Source of the DNA: Bacteroidales bacterium
GTDB lineage: Bacteria; Bacteroidota; Bacteroidia; Bacteroidales; UBA932
Reading direction: 5' to 3'
DNA length: 58,880 nt
Assembly (NCBI GenBank): GCA_017398335.1
Contig: JAFQGK010000040.1
Location: 1 to 58,880, forward strand
The notes under the pieces are model-generated. The model had not been told where the DNA came from. It saw nothing but the letters and a program-made list of their open reading frames with translations, and made no database searches. This document shows positions 37,236-45,958 of the stretch, piece by piece; position 1 is the first letter of the stretch; each line of letters starts with the position of its first letter. The translations under genes and the position numbers were made by a program.

Positions 37236-39560
37236 ATGAAAGGAGTATTGACATTGGTTCGTTTTCTGCTGATAGCAGGAATAGCAGTAGGATTATTTAT
37301 GTTTATGAACAAGGAAAGCAACACTTTAAGCAGCGAAGGCTACATCGGAGAAAGCAAAATCGAAATCAAGGACGGTCATATGACCCCTGAGGCTCTTCTT
37401 GCTTTCGGAAGGCTGTCTGATCCGCAGATTTCTCCAGATGGAGAATATTTATTATACGGTGTAAGCTACACCTCGACCGAAGAGAACCGAAGCTGCAGAA
37501 ATCTTTTCATCAGCAGAAAAGACGGTTCTGAAAGACAGCAGCTGACAGAGTCCGGCAAAAGCATCTCGAATGCACGCTGGATAAATGACGGCAAGGGTCT
37601 GGCTTTCATCATGGGAGGTCAGATCTGGACAGGAAAGATTTCCTGCAAGGGAGGAAGATGGGCTCTGAAAAACATACGTCAGATCAGCGACATTCCTTCC
37701 GGAATCAGTGAATTCAAGTTGTCACCTGATCAGAGTAAAGTCCTGTATGTCAGCACAGTAAAGAGCGACGTGAAGGTTCCTTCCGACTGCTATGCTGACC
37801 TTGACAAAGCGAATGCATACACTACTGATGACCTTATGTACAGGCATTGGGATCATACAGTACTCGAAATACCTCATAGCTTCATTTCAGATTTTTCTGC
37901 TGACAAGGAGAAGTCAGTGATTCCGACATCATCGACCGACCTTCTTGCCGGGGAACCGGCAAATTATGAGCTTCCTGCCGAACCCTTCAGCGGCATAGAG
38001 CAGCTGGACTGGAGTCCCGACGGAAAATTCATCGCATACTCCTGCAGGAAGCTGACCGGAAAGAAATACGCGTTCTCGACAAACACCGAGATATACATAT
38101 ATAATATCGAGAACGGCAAGGCTACACCGATTAGCCTCGGAGGAGGATACGACACTGATCCGGTGTGGAGTCCGGACGGCAGCAGGATATGCTGGATAAG
38201 CATGGAAAGAGACGGATATGAAGCTGACAAGCAGAGGCTCATGACTGCTTATGTTGACTGGAAGCAGACTGATGAAAACGGCTGTCCGAAGATTTGGGGT
38301 ATAACAGATGCTACAGAAGATTTCAAATACAACGCATCATCTCCTTCATGGTCACAGGATTCAAAGAGCGTATATTTCAATTCACTCGCAGAAGGCCTTC
38401 AGGGCATATTTGTCGCTGTAGGACCGGATCTCGATCTGCCTGATGGTGCTATGGCACGACCTGCCCCATGGAAGATTGAGAGACTGACCGAAGAAGACAG
38501 ATGGAACGATTTCGGGACACCATATCATATCGAGAAGGACGAGAACGGGATGACCATGTACACTACCTGGTGCAGCATGGACTTCCCTACCGAACTTGTT
38601 GCAGTCAGACATACTGAAAAGGGCAATGAATATACTCCTGTAACAGAAGAGAACAGCCACATCCTCTCTCAGCTTGCTGAGCATAAGACAGAGGCGAGAT
38701 GGCTGAAGACTGTGGACGGAAAAGATATGCTGACATGGGTTCTCTACCCTCCTCAGTTCGATCCTTCAAAGACTTATCCGGCCATTACAATCTGCCTTGG
38801 AGGCCCACAGGGCACACTCAGCCAGGGATGGTCTTACAGATGGAACTACCGTCTGATGGCATCTCAGGGTTATGTCGTGGTGCTGCCAAACAGACGCGGA
38901 ACCACTGCCTTCGGTCAGGACTGGACTGAGCAGATTTCCGGGGACTATCCTGGTCTGAACATGCAGGATTACCTTGTTGCAGCAAAAGAAATTAAGAGCG
39001 AGCCATATATCGGAAAGATGGCGGCATGCGGTGCAAGTTATGGTGGATATTCCGTATTCTATCTGTGTGGTACTCACGGAGATGTATTTGATGCTTTCAT
39101 CGCGCATGCGGGCATATTCAATGAGGAACATATGTATATGACGACAGAGGAGATGTGGTTCCCGAACTTCGATAACGGAGGACTTCACACGGCTGAGATC
39201 GATCCACGCGTAGGGACTGCCGATGGCCCTGTGGGACCTGCAGGAGACGGTGAGACCTTCGGAGGAATACGTCAGGGAGGTTCGCCTTGGAGCAACTCGC
39301 CAAAGGCAGTGCGTCATTATGAACTGTCACCACACAAGCTTGTCACAAAGTGGCATACTCCATTGATGGTTATTCATGGTGGAATGGACTACAGGGTTCC
39401 TGTAGACCAGGGAATGGCGGCGTACAATGCCGCCCAGATGATGGGAGTGCCGTCAAGACTTCTCATATTCCCGGACGAGAACCACTGGATACTCAAGCCG
39501 CAGAACGCTCTTATGTGGCATCGCGAATACTTCCGGTGGCTCGACACCTGGTGCAAGTGA
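37236..39560 (+). CDS. S9-family prolyl oligopeptidase-like peptidase, membrane anchored or secreted
   Basis: 774 residues. An N-terminal hydrophobic segment (about 6-24) is a signal or anchor without a clear cleavage site. Residues about 45-470 form a beta-propeller with PD40-like repeats (DPQISPDGEYLLY, LDWSPDGKFIAYS, DPVWSPDGSRICW). The C-terminal alpha/beta hydrolase holds the triad: S601 in GASYGGYS, Asp in GGMDYRVPVDQG, His in DENHWI. It should cut short peptides in the periplasm. It follows the WYL gene after 27 bases. The DPP4/acylaminoacyl peptidase subgroup cannot be separated by eye. Confidence 0.92.
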   Translation: MKGVLTLVRFLLIAGIAVGLFMFMNKESNTLSSEGYIGESKIEIKDGHMTPEALLAFGRLSDPQISPDGEYLLYGVSYTSTEENRSCRNLFISRKDGSERQQLTESGKSISNARWINDGKGLAFIMGGQIWTGKISCKGGRWALKNIRQISDIPSGISEFKLSPDQSKVLYVSTVKSDVKVPSDCYADLDKANAYTTDDLMYRHWDHTVLEIPHSFISDFSADKEKSVIPTSSTDLLAGEPANYELPAEPFSGIEQLDWSPDGKFIAYSCRKLTGKKYAFSTNTEIYIYNIENGKATPISLGGGYDTDPVWSPDGSRICWISMERDGYEADKQRLMTAYVDWKQTDENGCPKIWGITDATEDFKYNASSPSWSQDSKSVYFNSLAEGLQGIFVAVGPDLDLPDGAMARPAPWKIERLTEEDRWNDFGTPYHIEKDENGMTMYTTWCSMDFPTELVAVRHTEKGNEYTPVTEENSHILSQLAEHKTEARWLKTVDGKDMLTWVLYPPQFDPSKTYPAITICLGGPQGTLSQGWSYRWNYRLMASQGYVVVLPNRRGTTAFGQDWTEQISGDYPGLNMQDYLVAAKEIKSEPYIGKMAACGASYGGYSVFYLCGTHGDVFDAFIAHAGIFNEEHMYMTTEEMWFPNFDNGGLHTAEIDPRVGTADGPVGPAGDGETFGGIRQGGSPWSNSPKAVRHYELSPHKLVTKWHTPLMVIHGGMDYRVPVDQGMAAYNAAQMMGVPSRLLIFPDENHWILKPQNALMWHREYFRWLDTWCK

Positions 39561-39598
39561 TTTCTGGAGGAATGATACGGCTCCATGAGCCACTCGCC

Positions 39599-39686
39599 TG
39601 TCATCCGAGAGAACGTCGCCTGTCATTTCGAGCGAGCACCTCTTTTGTCATCCGAGAGAACGTCCCGCCTGTCATTTCGAGCGAGC
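39599..39686. repeat. Two tandem copies of a 39-41 base unit
   Basis: Copy 1 is 39599-39637, copy 2 is 39646-39686 (two extra C). Each begins TGTCATCCGAGAGAACGTC and ends in TGTCATTTCGAGCGAGC. The end of copy 2 runs into the left REP-like arm at 39670. No coding signal is seen. Confidence 0.85.
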
Positions 39687-39705
39687 GAAGCGAGTCGAGA
39701 AATCT
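39670..39705 (+). repeat. Left REP-like arm (inverted with 39958-39997)
   Basis: 36 bases starting TGTCATTTCGAGCG, with an internal small palindrome around GCGAAGC, and ending GTCGAGAAATCT. The reverse complement of 39958-39997 matches it apart from a few inserted bases. Such elements are common between Bacteroidetes genes. Confidence 0.75.
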
Positions 39706-39717
39706 AACCTCATCACA

Positions 39718-40003
39718 ATGTACAAGACATACTACATATACATATTATCCAATAAAAGCCATTCCACCTTATATATTGGAATGACAAACGACTTGGAAAG
39801 AAGGATAAAGGTATAATTGTCATAAGTTACTTTATTATGAATCATATTCCGATGCAAATCAAGCTTTAGACAGAGAAAAGCAGTTAAAGAAATGGGGGCG
39901 TGAGAAAAAGGAGAGATTGATAAGGAGCATGAATCCAGATTATAAAGATTTGGCTGAAGATTTCTCGACTTCGGCTTCGCCTCCGCTCGAAATGACAATA
40001 TAG
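39718..40003 (+). pseudogene. GIY-YIG endonuclease, broken
   Basis: The first part (39718-39816) codes MYKTYYIYILSNKSHSTLYI, then GMTNDLERRIKV, and stops at TAA. It has the GIY half (YYIYILSN) and YIG half (LYIGMTNDLERR) of the domain. In another frame from 39827 the C-terminal part follows: LLYYESYSDANQALDREKQL, then KKWGREKKERLI and NPDYKDL, ending at TAG 40001-40003. About 20 residues between the two parts are missing, so a deletion with frameshift has destroyed the gene. The last codons lie inside the right REP-like arm. Intact relatives are short (80-100 residues) proteins of unknown role. Confidence 0.8.
39958..39997 (-). repeat. Right REP-like arm (inverted with 39670-39705)
   Basis: 40 bases; read on the minus strand it begins TGTCATTTCGAGCGGAGG and ends GTCGAGAAATCT, like the left arm. 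It overlaps the end of the broken GIY-YIG frame. Confidence 0.75.
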
Positions 40004-40012
40004 TATTTTGAT

Positions 40013-40070
40013 TGAGTGAAACGAAGACGGCATGCCCTCGGGGCTGTCACAAAGTGACTGGGGATAATCT
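40013..40070 (+). repeat. 58-base hairpin element, copy 1
   Basis: Begins TGAGTGAAACGAAGACGGCA and ends GGGGATAATCT. It contains the hairpin GTCAC-AAA-GTGAC and a GCCC-TC-GGGGC stem. It differs from copy 2 (40156-40213) at three positions, two of them in the hairpin loop. Between the copies are 85 bases with another stem (GCGCC-ATCA-GGCGC, 40084-40097). Confidence 0.85.
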
Positions 40071-40155
40071 GAGCGAAGCGAATGCGCCATCAGGCGCTCG
40101 CCCGGGCCGGGTATTTTGCGAAGCGAAATATGGAAAGGCAGATAGGGCGACCGGC

Positions 40156-40213
40156 TGAGTGAAACGAAGACGGCATGCCCTCGGGGCTGTCACGGAGTGA
40201 CTAGGGATAATCT
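40156..40213 (+). repeat. 58-base hairpin element, copy 2
   Basis: 55 of 58 bases match copy 1. Here the hairpin is GTCAC-GGA-GTGAC. The copy ends 2 bases from the 3' end of tRNA-Arg on the other strand. No integrase or direct copy of the tRNA end is nearby. Confidence 0.85.
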
Positions 40214-40215
40214 AG

Positions 40216-40287
40216 TACCCCCGTGCGGAATCGAACCGCAACCGTCAGAACCGGAATCTGAAATTCTATCCATTAAACTACGGGGGC
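40216..40287 (-). tRNA. tRNA-Arg (CCG)
   Basis: 72 bases on the minus strand. GCCCCCG pairs with CGGGGGT; the T arm is GCGGTTCGATTCCGC; the anticodon loop TTCCGGT gives CCG. CCA is not coded. A TATCTTTG box lies 7 bases upstream. Confidence 0.95.
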
Positions 40288-40294
40288 GAAGTCA

Positions 40295-40302
40295 CAAAGA
40301 TA
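40295..40302 (-). promoter_or_regulatory. -7 box for tRNA-Arg
   Basis: TATCTTTG on the minus strand, 7 bases before the tRNA, so transcription starts at or very near the mature 5' end. No TTTG is seen at -33. Confidence 0.6.
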
Positions 40303-40373
40303 GACATTTTTGAAGATTTCACCACATTATTGAGCGATTTCCGTAATTTTAGACTTGGAATAAAAGGATTGAG

Positions 40374-40381
40374 TATATTTG
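40374..40381 (+). promoter_or_regulatory. -7 box for fabD
   Basis: TATATTTG ends 5 bases before the fabD ATG at 40387. The transcript should be leaderless or nearly so. A weak -33 (CTTG at 40354) is possible. Confidence 0.65.
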
Positions 40382-40386
40382 CAGAC

Positions 40387-41277
40387 ATGAAAAATGCATA
40401 TGTTTTTCCCGGACAGGGAGCCCAGTTCCCGGGTATGGCCAAGGAACTGTATGAAAAGAACCCGATAGCACGTGAGATGCTTGAAAGGGCCAATGAAATC
40501 CTGGGATTCAGGATTACAGATATAATGTTCGAAGGCACGGCAGAAGAGCTGAAGCAGACAAAGGTGACCCAGCCGGCCATCTTCCTCCATTCGGTTGTCC
40601 TGGCTAAATGCCTGCCCGATTTCAAGCCTGATATGGTTGCCGGCCATTCTCTCGGAGAGTTCTCCGCACTGGTGGCTGCCGGGGCGATGGACTTCGAAGA
40701 AGGTCTGAAACTTGTAGCGATCCGCGCACAGGCCATGCAGAAGGCTTGTGAACTCAATCCAGGAGCGATGGCAGCCATAATAAATCTGCCGGCAGAAAAG
40801 ATCGAGGAGATATGTGCATCAGTTGAAGAAGGAACAGTCGTAGGAGCAAACTACAACTGTAACGGTCAGATCGTTATTTCGGGAGAGGTGGCAGCTGTAG
40901 AAGCCGCATGCGTGAAGATGAAGGAGGCAGGAGCAAGACGGGCACTCCTTCTCCCGGTCGGCGGAGCATTCCATTCGCCTTTGATGGAGCCTGCAAGGAC
41001 AGAGCTTGCAGAAGGCATAGAAAAGGCTATATTCAGCAAGCCGGTATGCCCTGTATATCAAAACGTTACAGCAGCCCCCTCAACGGATCCGGATGAGATC
41101 AGAAAGAACCTTCTTGCCCAACTCACTTCCCCGGTAAGATGGACCCAGAGTGTGAAGAATATGATAGCTGACGGTGCAACATCCTTCACGGAATTAGGCC
41201 CTGGAACAGTTCTTCAAGGACTTATTGGCAAGATAGCGGAAACACCCGTCGAGACATCAGGATTTTCAACTCTTTAA
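40387..41277 (+). CDS. fabD: Malonyl-CoA:acyl carrier protein transacylase
   Basis: 296 residues from MKNAYVFPGQGAQFPGM. The open frame runs 19 codons further upstream, but that part crosses the promoter box. The nucleophile is S88 in GHSLGEFSAL; FPGQGAQ at 7-13 is the oxyanion segment; the catalytic His is in AFHSPLMEPA (about 198). It loads malonyl groups on ACP for fatty-acid synthesis. It is a single-gene unit, closed by a terminator right after the stop. Confidence 0.95.
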   Translation: MKNAYVFPGQGAQFPGMAKELYEKNPIAREMLERANEILGFRITDIMFEGTAEELKQTKVTQPAIFLHSVVLAKCLPDFKPDMVAGHSLGEFSALVAAGAMDFEEGLKLVAIRAQAMQKACELNPGAMAAIINLPAEKIEEICASVEEGTVVGANYNCNGQIVISGEVAAVEAACVKMKEAGARRALLLPVGGAFHSPLMEPARTELAEGIEKAIFSKPVCPVYQNVTAAPSTDPDEIRKNLLAQLTSPVRWTQSVKNMIADGATSFTELGPGTVLQGLIGKIAETPVETSGFSTL

Positions 41278-41279
41278 AG

Positions 41280-41307
41280 ATAAAGGCGCAAGCCTTTATT
41301 TTTTTTA
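41280..41307 (+). terminator. Terminator of fabD
   Basis: 8-bp stem (41280-41287 with 41292-41299), GCAA tetraloop, then eight T. Confidence 0.9.
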
Positions 41308-41340
41308 CACTTTTTTGGCACGCTTTTCGGCAAAAATCAG

Positions 41341-41348
41341 TATTTTTG
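41341..41348 (+). promoter_or_regulatory. -7 box for nifJ
   Basis: TATTTTTG, 47 bases before the nifJ ATG. A TTTG lies 23 bases upstream (41314-41317), longer than the usual gap. Confidence 0.5.
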
Positions 41349-41395
41349 TAGGATGTAGTGAATTTTCTAAAAACTAAGATAAACTTAATATAATT

Positions 41396-44300
41396 ATGGC
41401 AAACGAAAAGAAATTCGTCACTTGTGACGGTAACTGGGCAGCAGCGCATATCGCTTACCTTTTCAGTGAGCATGCGGCAATCTACCCTATCACGCCTTCG
41501 TCAACCATGGCAGAATATGTCGACGAGTGGGCGGCACAAGGAAAGAAAAACCTCTTCGGAGAGGTTGTTAAGGTTACTGAAATGCAGAGCGAGGGAGGTG
41601 CAGCTGGTGCTGTTCATGGTTCTCTTCAGGCTGGTGCACTTACCACTACATTTACTGCATCCCAGGGACTTCTTCTGATGATTCCGAATATGTACAAGAT
41701 TGCCGGAGAGCTTCTTCCAACCGTGTTCCACGTATCTGCACGAGCTCTCGCATCACATGCACTCTCAATCTTCGGTGACCATCAGGACGTTATGGCCTGC
41801 CGTCAGACAGGATTTGCAATGCTTGCTTCTGCTTCTGTACAGGAAGCTCTCGATATGGCAGCAGTTGCACACCTTTCCACTATAAAATCAAGCGTTCCTT
41901 TCCTTCATTTCTTCGACGGTTTCCGTACTTCTCACGAAATCCAGAAGATCGAGCTTATCGATGAGGCTGCACTCAAGGGAATGGTAAGTACAAAGTCTCT
42001 TGCAAGATTCCGTGCAAAGGCTCTCTCACCGGACGCCCCTGTAACACGCGGTACAGCTCAGAATGCTGACGTCTACTTCCAGGCACGCGAGGCATGCAAC
42101 CAGTACTACGATGCCGTTCCGGACACAGTTGCAAGGTACATGGGCGAAATCAGCGAACTTACCGGTCGCGAATACCGTCCTTTCGACTACTACGGAGCTG
42201 AGGATGCAGAAAACATCATCGTAGCTATGGGTTCCGTTACCGAGACAATCAAGGAGACCATCGATTACCTTGCTACTCAGGGTAAGAAGGTTGGTGTCAT
42301 GATCGTACGTCTCTACAGACCATTCTCTGCGAAATATTTCATGAAAGCCCTCCCAAAGACAGTCAAGAGAATTGCTGTCATCGACAGGACAAAGGAGCCA
42401 GGTTCACTTGGAGAGCCACTATTCCTCGACATCAAGGCACTTTTCCAGGGTACAGAGAATGCGCCTCTCGTAGTAGGAGGACGCTATGGTCTTTCTTCAA
42501 AGGACACTACTCCTGCACAGATCGTATCCATCTACGAGAACCTCGAGCTTGCAGAGCCTAAAGACGGATTCACAATCGGTATCGTTGACGACGTGACATT
42601 CAAGTCTCTTCCTCAGAAGGAAGAGTTCTCGATCGTCAAACCAGGTACTACCGAGTGCAAGTTCTTCGGACTTGGTTCAGACGGTACAGTCGGCGCCAAC
42701 AAGAATACCATCAAGATAATCGGTGACAACACTCCGAAATACTGCCAGGCATATTTCGACTATGACTCAAAGAAGTCAGGCGGATACACCTGCTCACACC
42801 TCCGCTTCGGCGACCTCCCAATCAAGGCTCCTTATCTCGTAGGAACTCCTGACTTCGTCGCATGCCACGTTCCGTCATACCTTACAAAGTACGATGTACT
42901 CAAGGGCATCAAGCAGAACGGAACCCTCCTCCTCAACAGTCTTTGGGATGAGGAAGAGACCCTCAAGAGAATTCCAGACCACGTCAAGGCCATCATCGGA
43001 AAGAAGAACATCACCCTCTATATCATCAATGCCACAAAGATCGCAGCAGAAATCGGACTGGGCGGACGTACCAACACCATACTCCAGTCTGCATTCTTCA
43101 AGATTACAGGCATCATTCCTTACGAGGAGGCTGTTGAATATATGAAGAAGGCCATCGTCAAGAGCTACGGCAAGAAGGGTGAACACATCGTTAACATGAA
43201 CTACGCTGCAGTAGACAGAGGCGGTGAATATACAAAGGTTGAGATTCCTGCAGACTGGAAGGACATCACAGCTAAGTTCGAGAATCCTAACAAGGAACGT
43301 CTTGCTCCGGATTTCGTCAAGCATATCGCTGACATCGTAAATGCCCAGGCCGGCGACACACTTCCTGTAAGCGTATTCCAGGATCAGGCAGACGGCACTA
43401 TTCCTGCCGGCACGACTGCTTATGAAAAACGTGGTGTAGCTGTCAAGGTTCCTGAGTGGCAGGCTGACAACTGTATCCAGTGTAACAACTGCGCATTTGT
43501 CTGTCCTCACGCAGCTATCCGTCCGTTCCTCCTCACTGATGAAGAGGCAGCAAATGCTCCTAAGGGCATCAAGCTCCAGCAGGGCAAGGCTGTATTCAAG
43601 GAGTATAAGTTCGGCATCAGCATATCTGTCCTCGACTGTACAGGTTGCGGCAACTGCGCAGACGTATGTCCTTCAAAGGAGAAGGCTCTTGTAATGAAGC
43701 CGCTCGGCACTCAGGAGGCAGAGCAGGCGAACTTCGACTACCTGCACTCACACATAGGCTATAAGGACAACGTACAGCCTAAGGCAGGCAACATCAAGAA
43801 TGCACAGTTCTCTCAGCCGCTCTTCGAGTTCTCCGGAGCTTGTGCAGGTTGCGGTGAGACTCCATACATCAAGACAATCACCCAGCTTTACGGTGACCAC
43901 ATGATGATTGCGAATGCTACGGGATGTTCATCGATCTACGGCGCATCATTCCCGGCAGCACCTTATTGCAAGAATGCAGACGGACATGGTCCGGCATGGG
44001 CTAATTCACTCTTCGAGGATTTCTGCGAGTTCGGTCTCGGTATGAAGCTCGGTTCCGACAGAGCCCGCATGACAGTTGCGAAGCTTATGGAGCAGGGACT
44101 TTCTTGCACATGCTGCACAGATGAGATGAAGGCTCTCTTCACTCAGTGGCTTGAGAACAAGAACGACGCGAAGGTTACACGTGAGGTTGCAGATAAGCTC
44201 ATCCCTCTCTGCGAGGGTTGCGGATGCGACGTTTGCAAGGGTCTCCTTGAGTACAAGACATTCATCCCTGCACGCAGCCAGTGGATCATCGGTGGTGACG

Positions 44301-44923
44301 GTGCTTCTTATGACATCGGATACGGCGGACTCGACCATGTGCTCGCATCAGGAGAGAATGTGAACATCCTCGTACTCGATACAGAGGTATACTCCAACAC
44401 AGGAGGTCAGTCATCCAAGGCTACTCCGGCAGGAGCTATCGCTAAATTTGCCGCTTCAGGTAAGAGAGTACGCAAGAAGGACCTCGGCATGATGGCAATG
44501 AGCTACGGATATGTCTATGTCGCACAGGTTGCGATGGGAGCATCCCCAGCACAGTATTTCAATGCGATCAAGGAAGCTGAAGCATACGACGGACCATCAC
44601 TCATCATTGCATATGCACCATGTATCAACCATGGTCTGAAGGCCGGCATGGGTCTCAGCCAGAGGGAGGAGAAGCTTGCAGTCGAGTGCGGTTACTGGCA
44701 TCTCTACAGGTACAATCCTGCTCTTGAGGGCACAGAAAAGAATCCTTTCACTCTTGACAGCAAGGAACCTGACTGGACCAAGTTCCAGGACTTCCTCAAG
44801 GGAGAGGTTCGTTTCGCATCCCTCTACAAAATGTATCCGGACAGTGCAGATGAACTCCTCCAGAAGACCGAGGAATTCGCGAAGGTACGACTTGAGACCT
44901 ACAAGAGACTCGCTTCCAAATAA
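41396..44923 (+). CDS. nifJ: Pyruvate:ferredoxin (flavodoxin) oxidoreductase
   Basis: 1175 residues, the single-chain homodimer type. YPITPSSTMAEYVDEWAA near the N-terminus is the pyruvate domain. The 8Fe ferredoxin insert has C693-C696-C699-C703 and C748-C751-C754-C758. The proximal cluster begins in GACAGCGETPY (about 817-827), and the thiamine diphosphate site includes IGGDGASYDIGYGG and VYSNTGGQSSKATPAGA. It converts pyruvate and CoA to acetyl-CoA, CO2 and reduced ferredoxin, a central step in anaerobes. Codon use is strongly biased, as expected for high expression. It has its own promoter and terminator. Confidence 0.97.
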   Translation: MANEKKFVTCDGNWAAAHIAYLFSEHAAIYPITPSSTMAEYVDEWAAQGKKNLFGEVVKVTEMQSEGGAAGAVHGSLQAGALTTTFTASQGLLLMIPNMYKIAGELLPTVFHVSARALASHALSIFGDHQDVMACRQTGFAMLASASVQEALDMAAVAHLSTIKSSVPFLHFFDGFRTSHEIQKIELIDEAALKGMVSTKSLARFRAKALSPDAPVTRGTAQNADVYFQAREACNQYYDAVPDTVARYMGEISELTGREYRPFDYYGAEDAENIIVAMGSVTETIKETIDYLATQGKKVGVMIVRLYRPFSAKYFMKALPKTVKRIAVIDRTKEPGSLGEPLFLDIKALFQGTENAPLVVGGRYGLSSKDTTPAQIVSIYENLELAEPKDGFTIGIVDDVTFKSLPQKEEFSIVKPGTTECKFFGLGSDGTVGANKNTIKIIGDNTPKYCQAYFDYDSKKSGGYTCSHLRFGDLPIKAPYLVGTPDFVACHVPSYLTKYDVLKGIKQNGTLLLNSLWDEEETLKRIPDHVKAIIGKKNITLYIINATKIAAEIGLGGRTNTILQSAFFKITGIIPYEEAVEYMKKAIVKSYGKKGEHIVNMNYAAVDRGGEYTKVEIPADWKDITAKFENPNKERLAPDFVKHIADIVNAQAGDTLPVSVFQDQADGTIPAGTTAYEKRGVAVKVPEWQADNCIQCNNCAFVCPHAAIRPFLLTDEEAANAPKGIKLQQGKAVFKEYKFGISISVLDCTGCGNCADVCPSKEKALVMKPLGTQEAEQANFDYLHSHIGYKDNVQPKAGNIKNAQFSQPLFEFSGACAGCGETPYIKTITQLYGDHMMIANATGCSSIYGASFPAAPYCKNADGHGPAWANSLFEDFCEFGLGMKLGSDRARMTVAKLMEQGLSCTCCTDEMKALFTQWLENKNDAKVTREVADKLIPLCEGCGCDVCKGLLEYKTFIPARSQWIIGGDGASYDIGYGGLDHVLASGENVNILVLDTEVYSNTGGQSSKATPAGAIAKFAASGKRVRKKDLGMMAMSYGYVYVAQVAMGASPAQYFNAIKEAEAYDGPSLIIAYAPCINHGLKAGMGLSQREEKLAVECGYWHLYRYNPALEGTEKNPFTLDSKEPDWTKFQDFLKGEVRFASLYKMYPDSADELLQKTEEFAKVRLETYKRLASK

Positions 44924-44934
44924 TTTATAACCCG

Positions 44935-44970
44935 ATAAAGGCCTGCCTGAAATGTGCAGGCCTTTATATG
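44935..44970 (+). terminator. Terminator of nifJ
   Basis: Perfect 12-bp stem (44935-44946 with 44956-44967) and a 9-base loop, 11 bases after the nifJ stop. The T run after it is short. Confidence 0.82.
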
Positions 44971-44986
44971 ATTAACACACTGAAAC

Positions 44987-45958
44987 ATGAAGAAAATACT
45001 TCTTTCGATTGCACTGGTCATATCTGCTGGCATCGGTGCAAAAGCACAGACGCCAAAGACAGACCTCAGACCAGACGAGACAGTTCTTCTCTACACAGAC
45101 ACTTTCTCAGGAAGTCCCGACCCGGTATACGCAGAGAAAATAACCAGCGCTGGTTTCGAGATGGCAGTGGACAACAAGGTCGAGAAGCCTGAAAGCATCA
45201 GCGAAGGCGGTGACCTTGGCGACATTTCCGGGATGGCTAGAATCGACCTTTATTTTCCTAAGAAACCTAATGGTCAGATGATAGTCGTTTGCCCGGGCGG
45301 AGGATACAGATATGCAGCCAGTTTCAGGGAGGGCCTGTACGTAGCTGAATGGATGCTCGAAAGAGGCATTACCGTCGCTGTCGTGAAATACAGAATCCCT
45401 AACGGTCACTGCACAGTGCCGCTCACAGATGTTCAGAACGCATTCAGATACTGCAGAGCACATGCTCAGGAGTGGAATGTGGATCAGATCGGCGTGATGG
45501 GCTTTTCTGCCGGCGGCCACCTTGCCGCATCTGCGTCGACTCTCTGGGTGGACGAGATTACAAGACCGGACTTCTCTGTTCTCATCTATCCGGTAATCAC
45601 AATGGAAATAGGAGTGACTCACAAGGGTACACGCGAAAGACTGATCAAAGAGAGCGCGGTGTGGAACCACCATCTTGCCGACAGATACTCGCTTCAGAAA
45701 CAGGTTTCACGATTCACGCCGGACACATTCATAGTACTGTGTTCTGACGACAGAGTCGTACCTGCCGAGAACAGCCTTCTTTACTACAATGCACTTATCG
45801 ACCTTGACGTGCCTGCAGAAATGCACATCTGGCCGAAAGGAGGTCACGGATGGGGTTTCTCAAGTGAGAAACATGCTGGTAAGGGAAATGATAGTTTTGC
45901 TTACGCACGTCCTGAGTTCGAGGCATCACTGGAGCGTTGGCTTGAGGCAGTAAGATAG
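44987..45958 (+). CDS. Secreted alpha/beta hydrolase (esterase, BD-FAE-like)
   Basis: 323 residues. The signal peptide is about 21 residues (KKILLSIALVISAGIGAKAQ). The oxyanion block CPGGGYRYAA is near 105-114, the nucleophile is S174 in GFSAGGHLAAS, the acid is in CSDDRVVP and the histidine in GGHGWGF. This is the hormone-sensitive-lipase/feruloyl-esterase pattern, often acetylxylan or feruloyl esterase. An unusual segment of about 80 residues precedes the catalytic domain. The 3' end overlaps the convergent LysR gene by 33 bases. Substrate not determined. Confidence 0.88.
   Translation: MKKILLSIALVISAGIGAKAQTPKTDLRPDETVLLYTDTFSGSPDPVYAEKITSAGFEMAVDNKVEKPESISEGGDLGDISGMARIDLYFPKKPNGQMIVVCPGGGYRYAASFREGLYVAEWMLERGITVAVVKYRIPNGHCTVPLTDVQNAFRYCRAHAQEWNVDQIGVMGFSAGGHLAASASTLWVDEITRPDFSVLIYPVITMEIGVTHKGTRERLIKESAVWNHHLADRYSLQKQVSRFTPDTFIVLCSDDRVVPAENSLLYYNALIDLDVPAEMHIWPKGGHGWGFSSEKHAGKGNDSFAYARPEFEASLERWLEAVR

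Noticed and set aside
39599-40213. CRISPR array
   Set aside because: The repeats are only in pairs, of different kinds, with spacers of unequal length, and no cas genes are present.
40156-40287. Integrative element at tRNA-Arg
   Set aside because: No integrase and no second copy of the tRNA 3' end is seen; the repeats stop short of the tRNA.
42875-43510. Open frame of 211 codons opposite nifJ
   Set aside because: Antisense to a highly expressed, well-conserved gene; no independent support.
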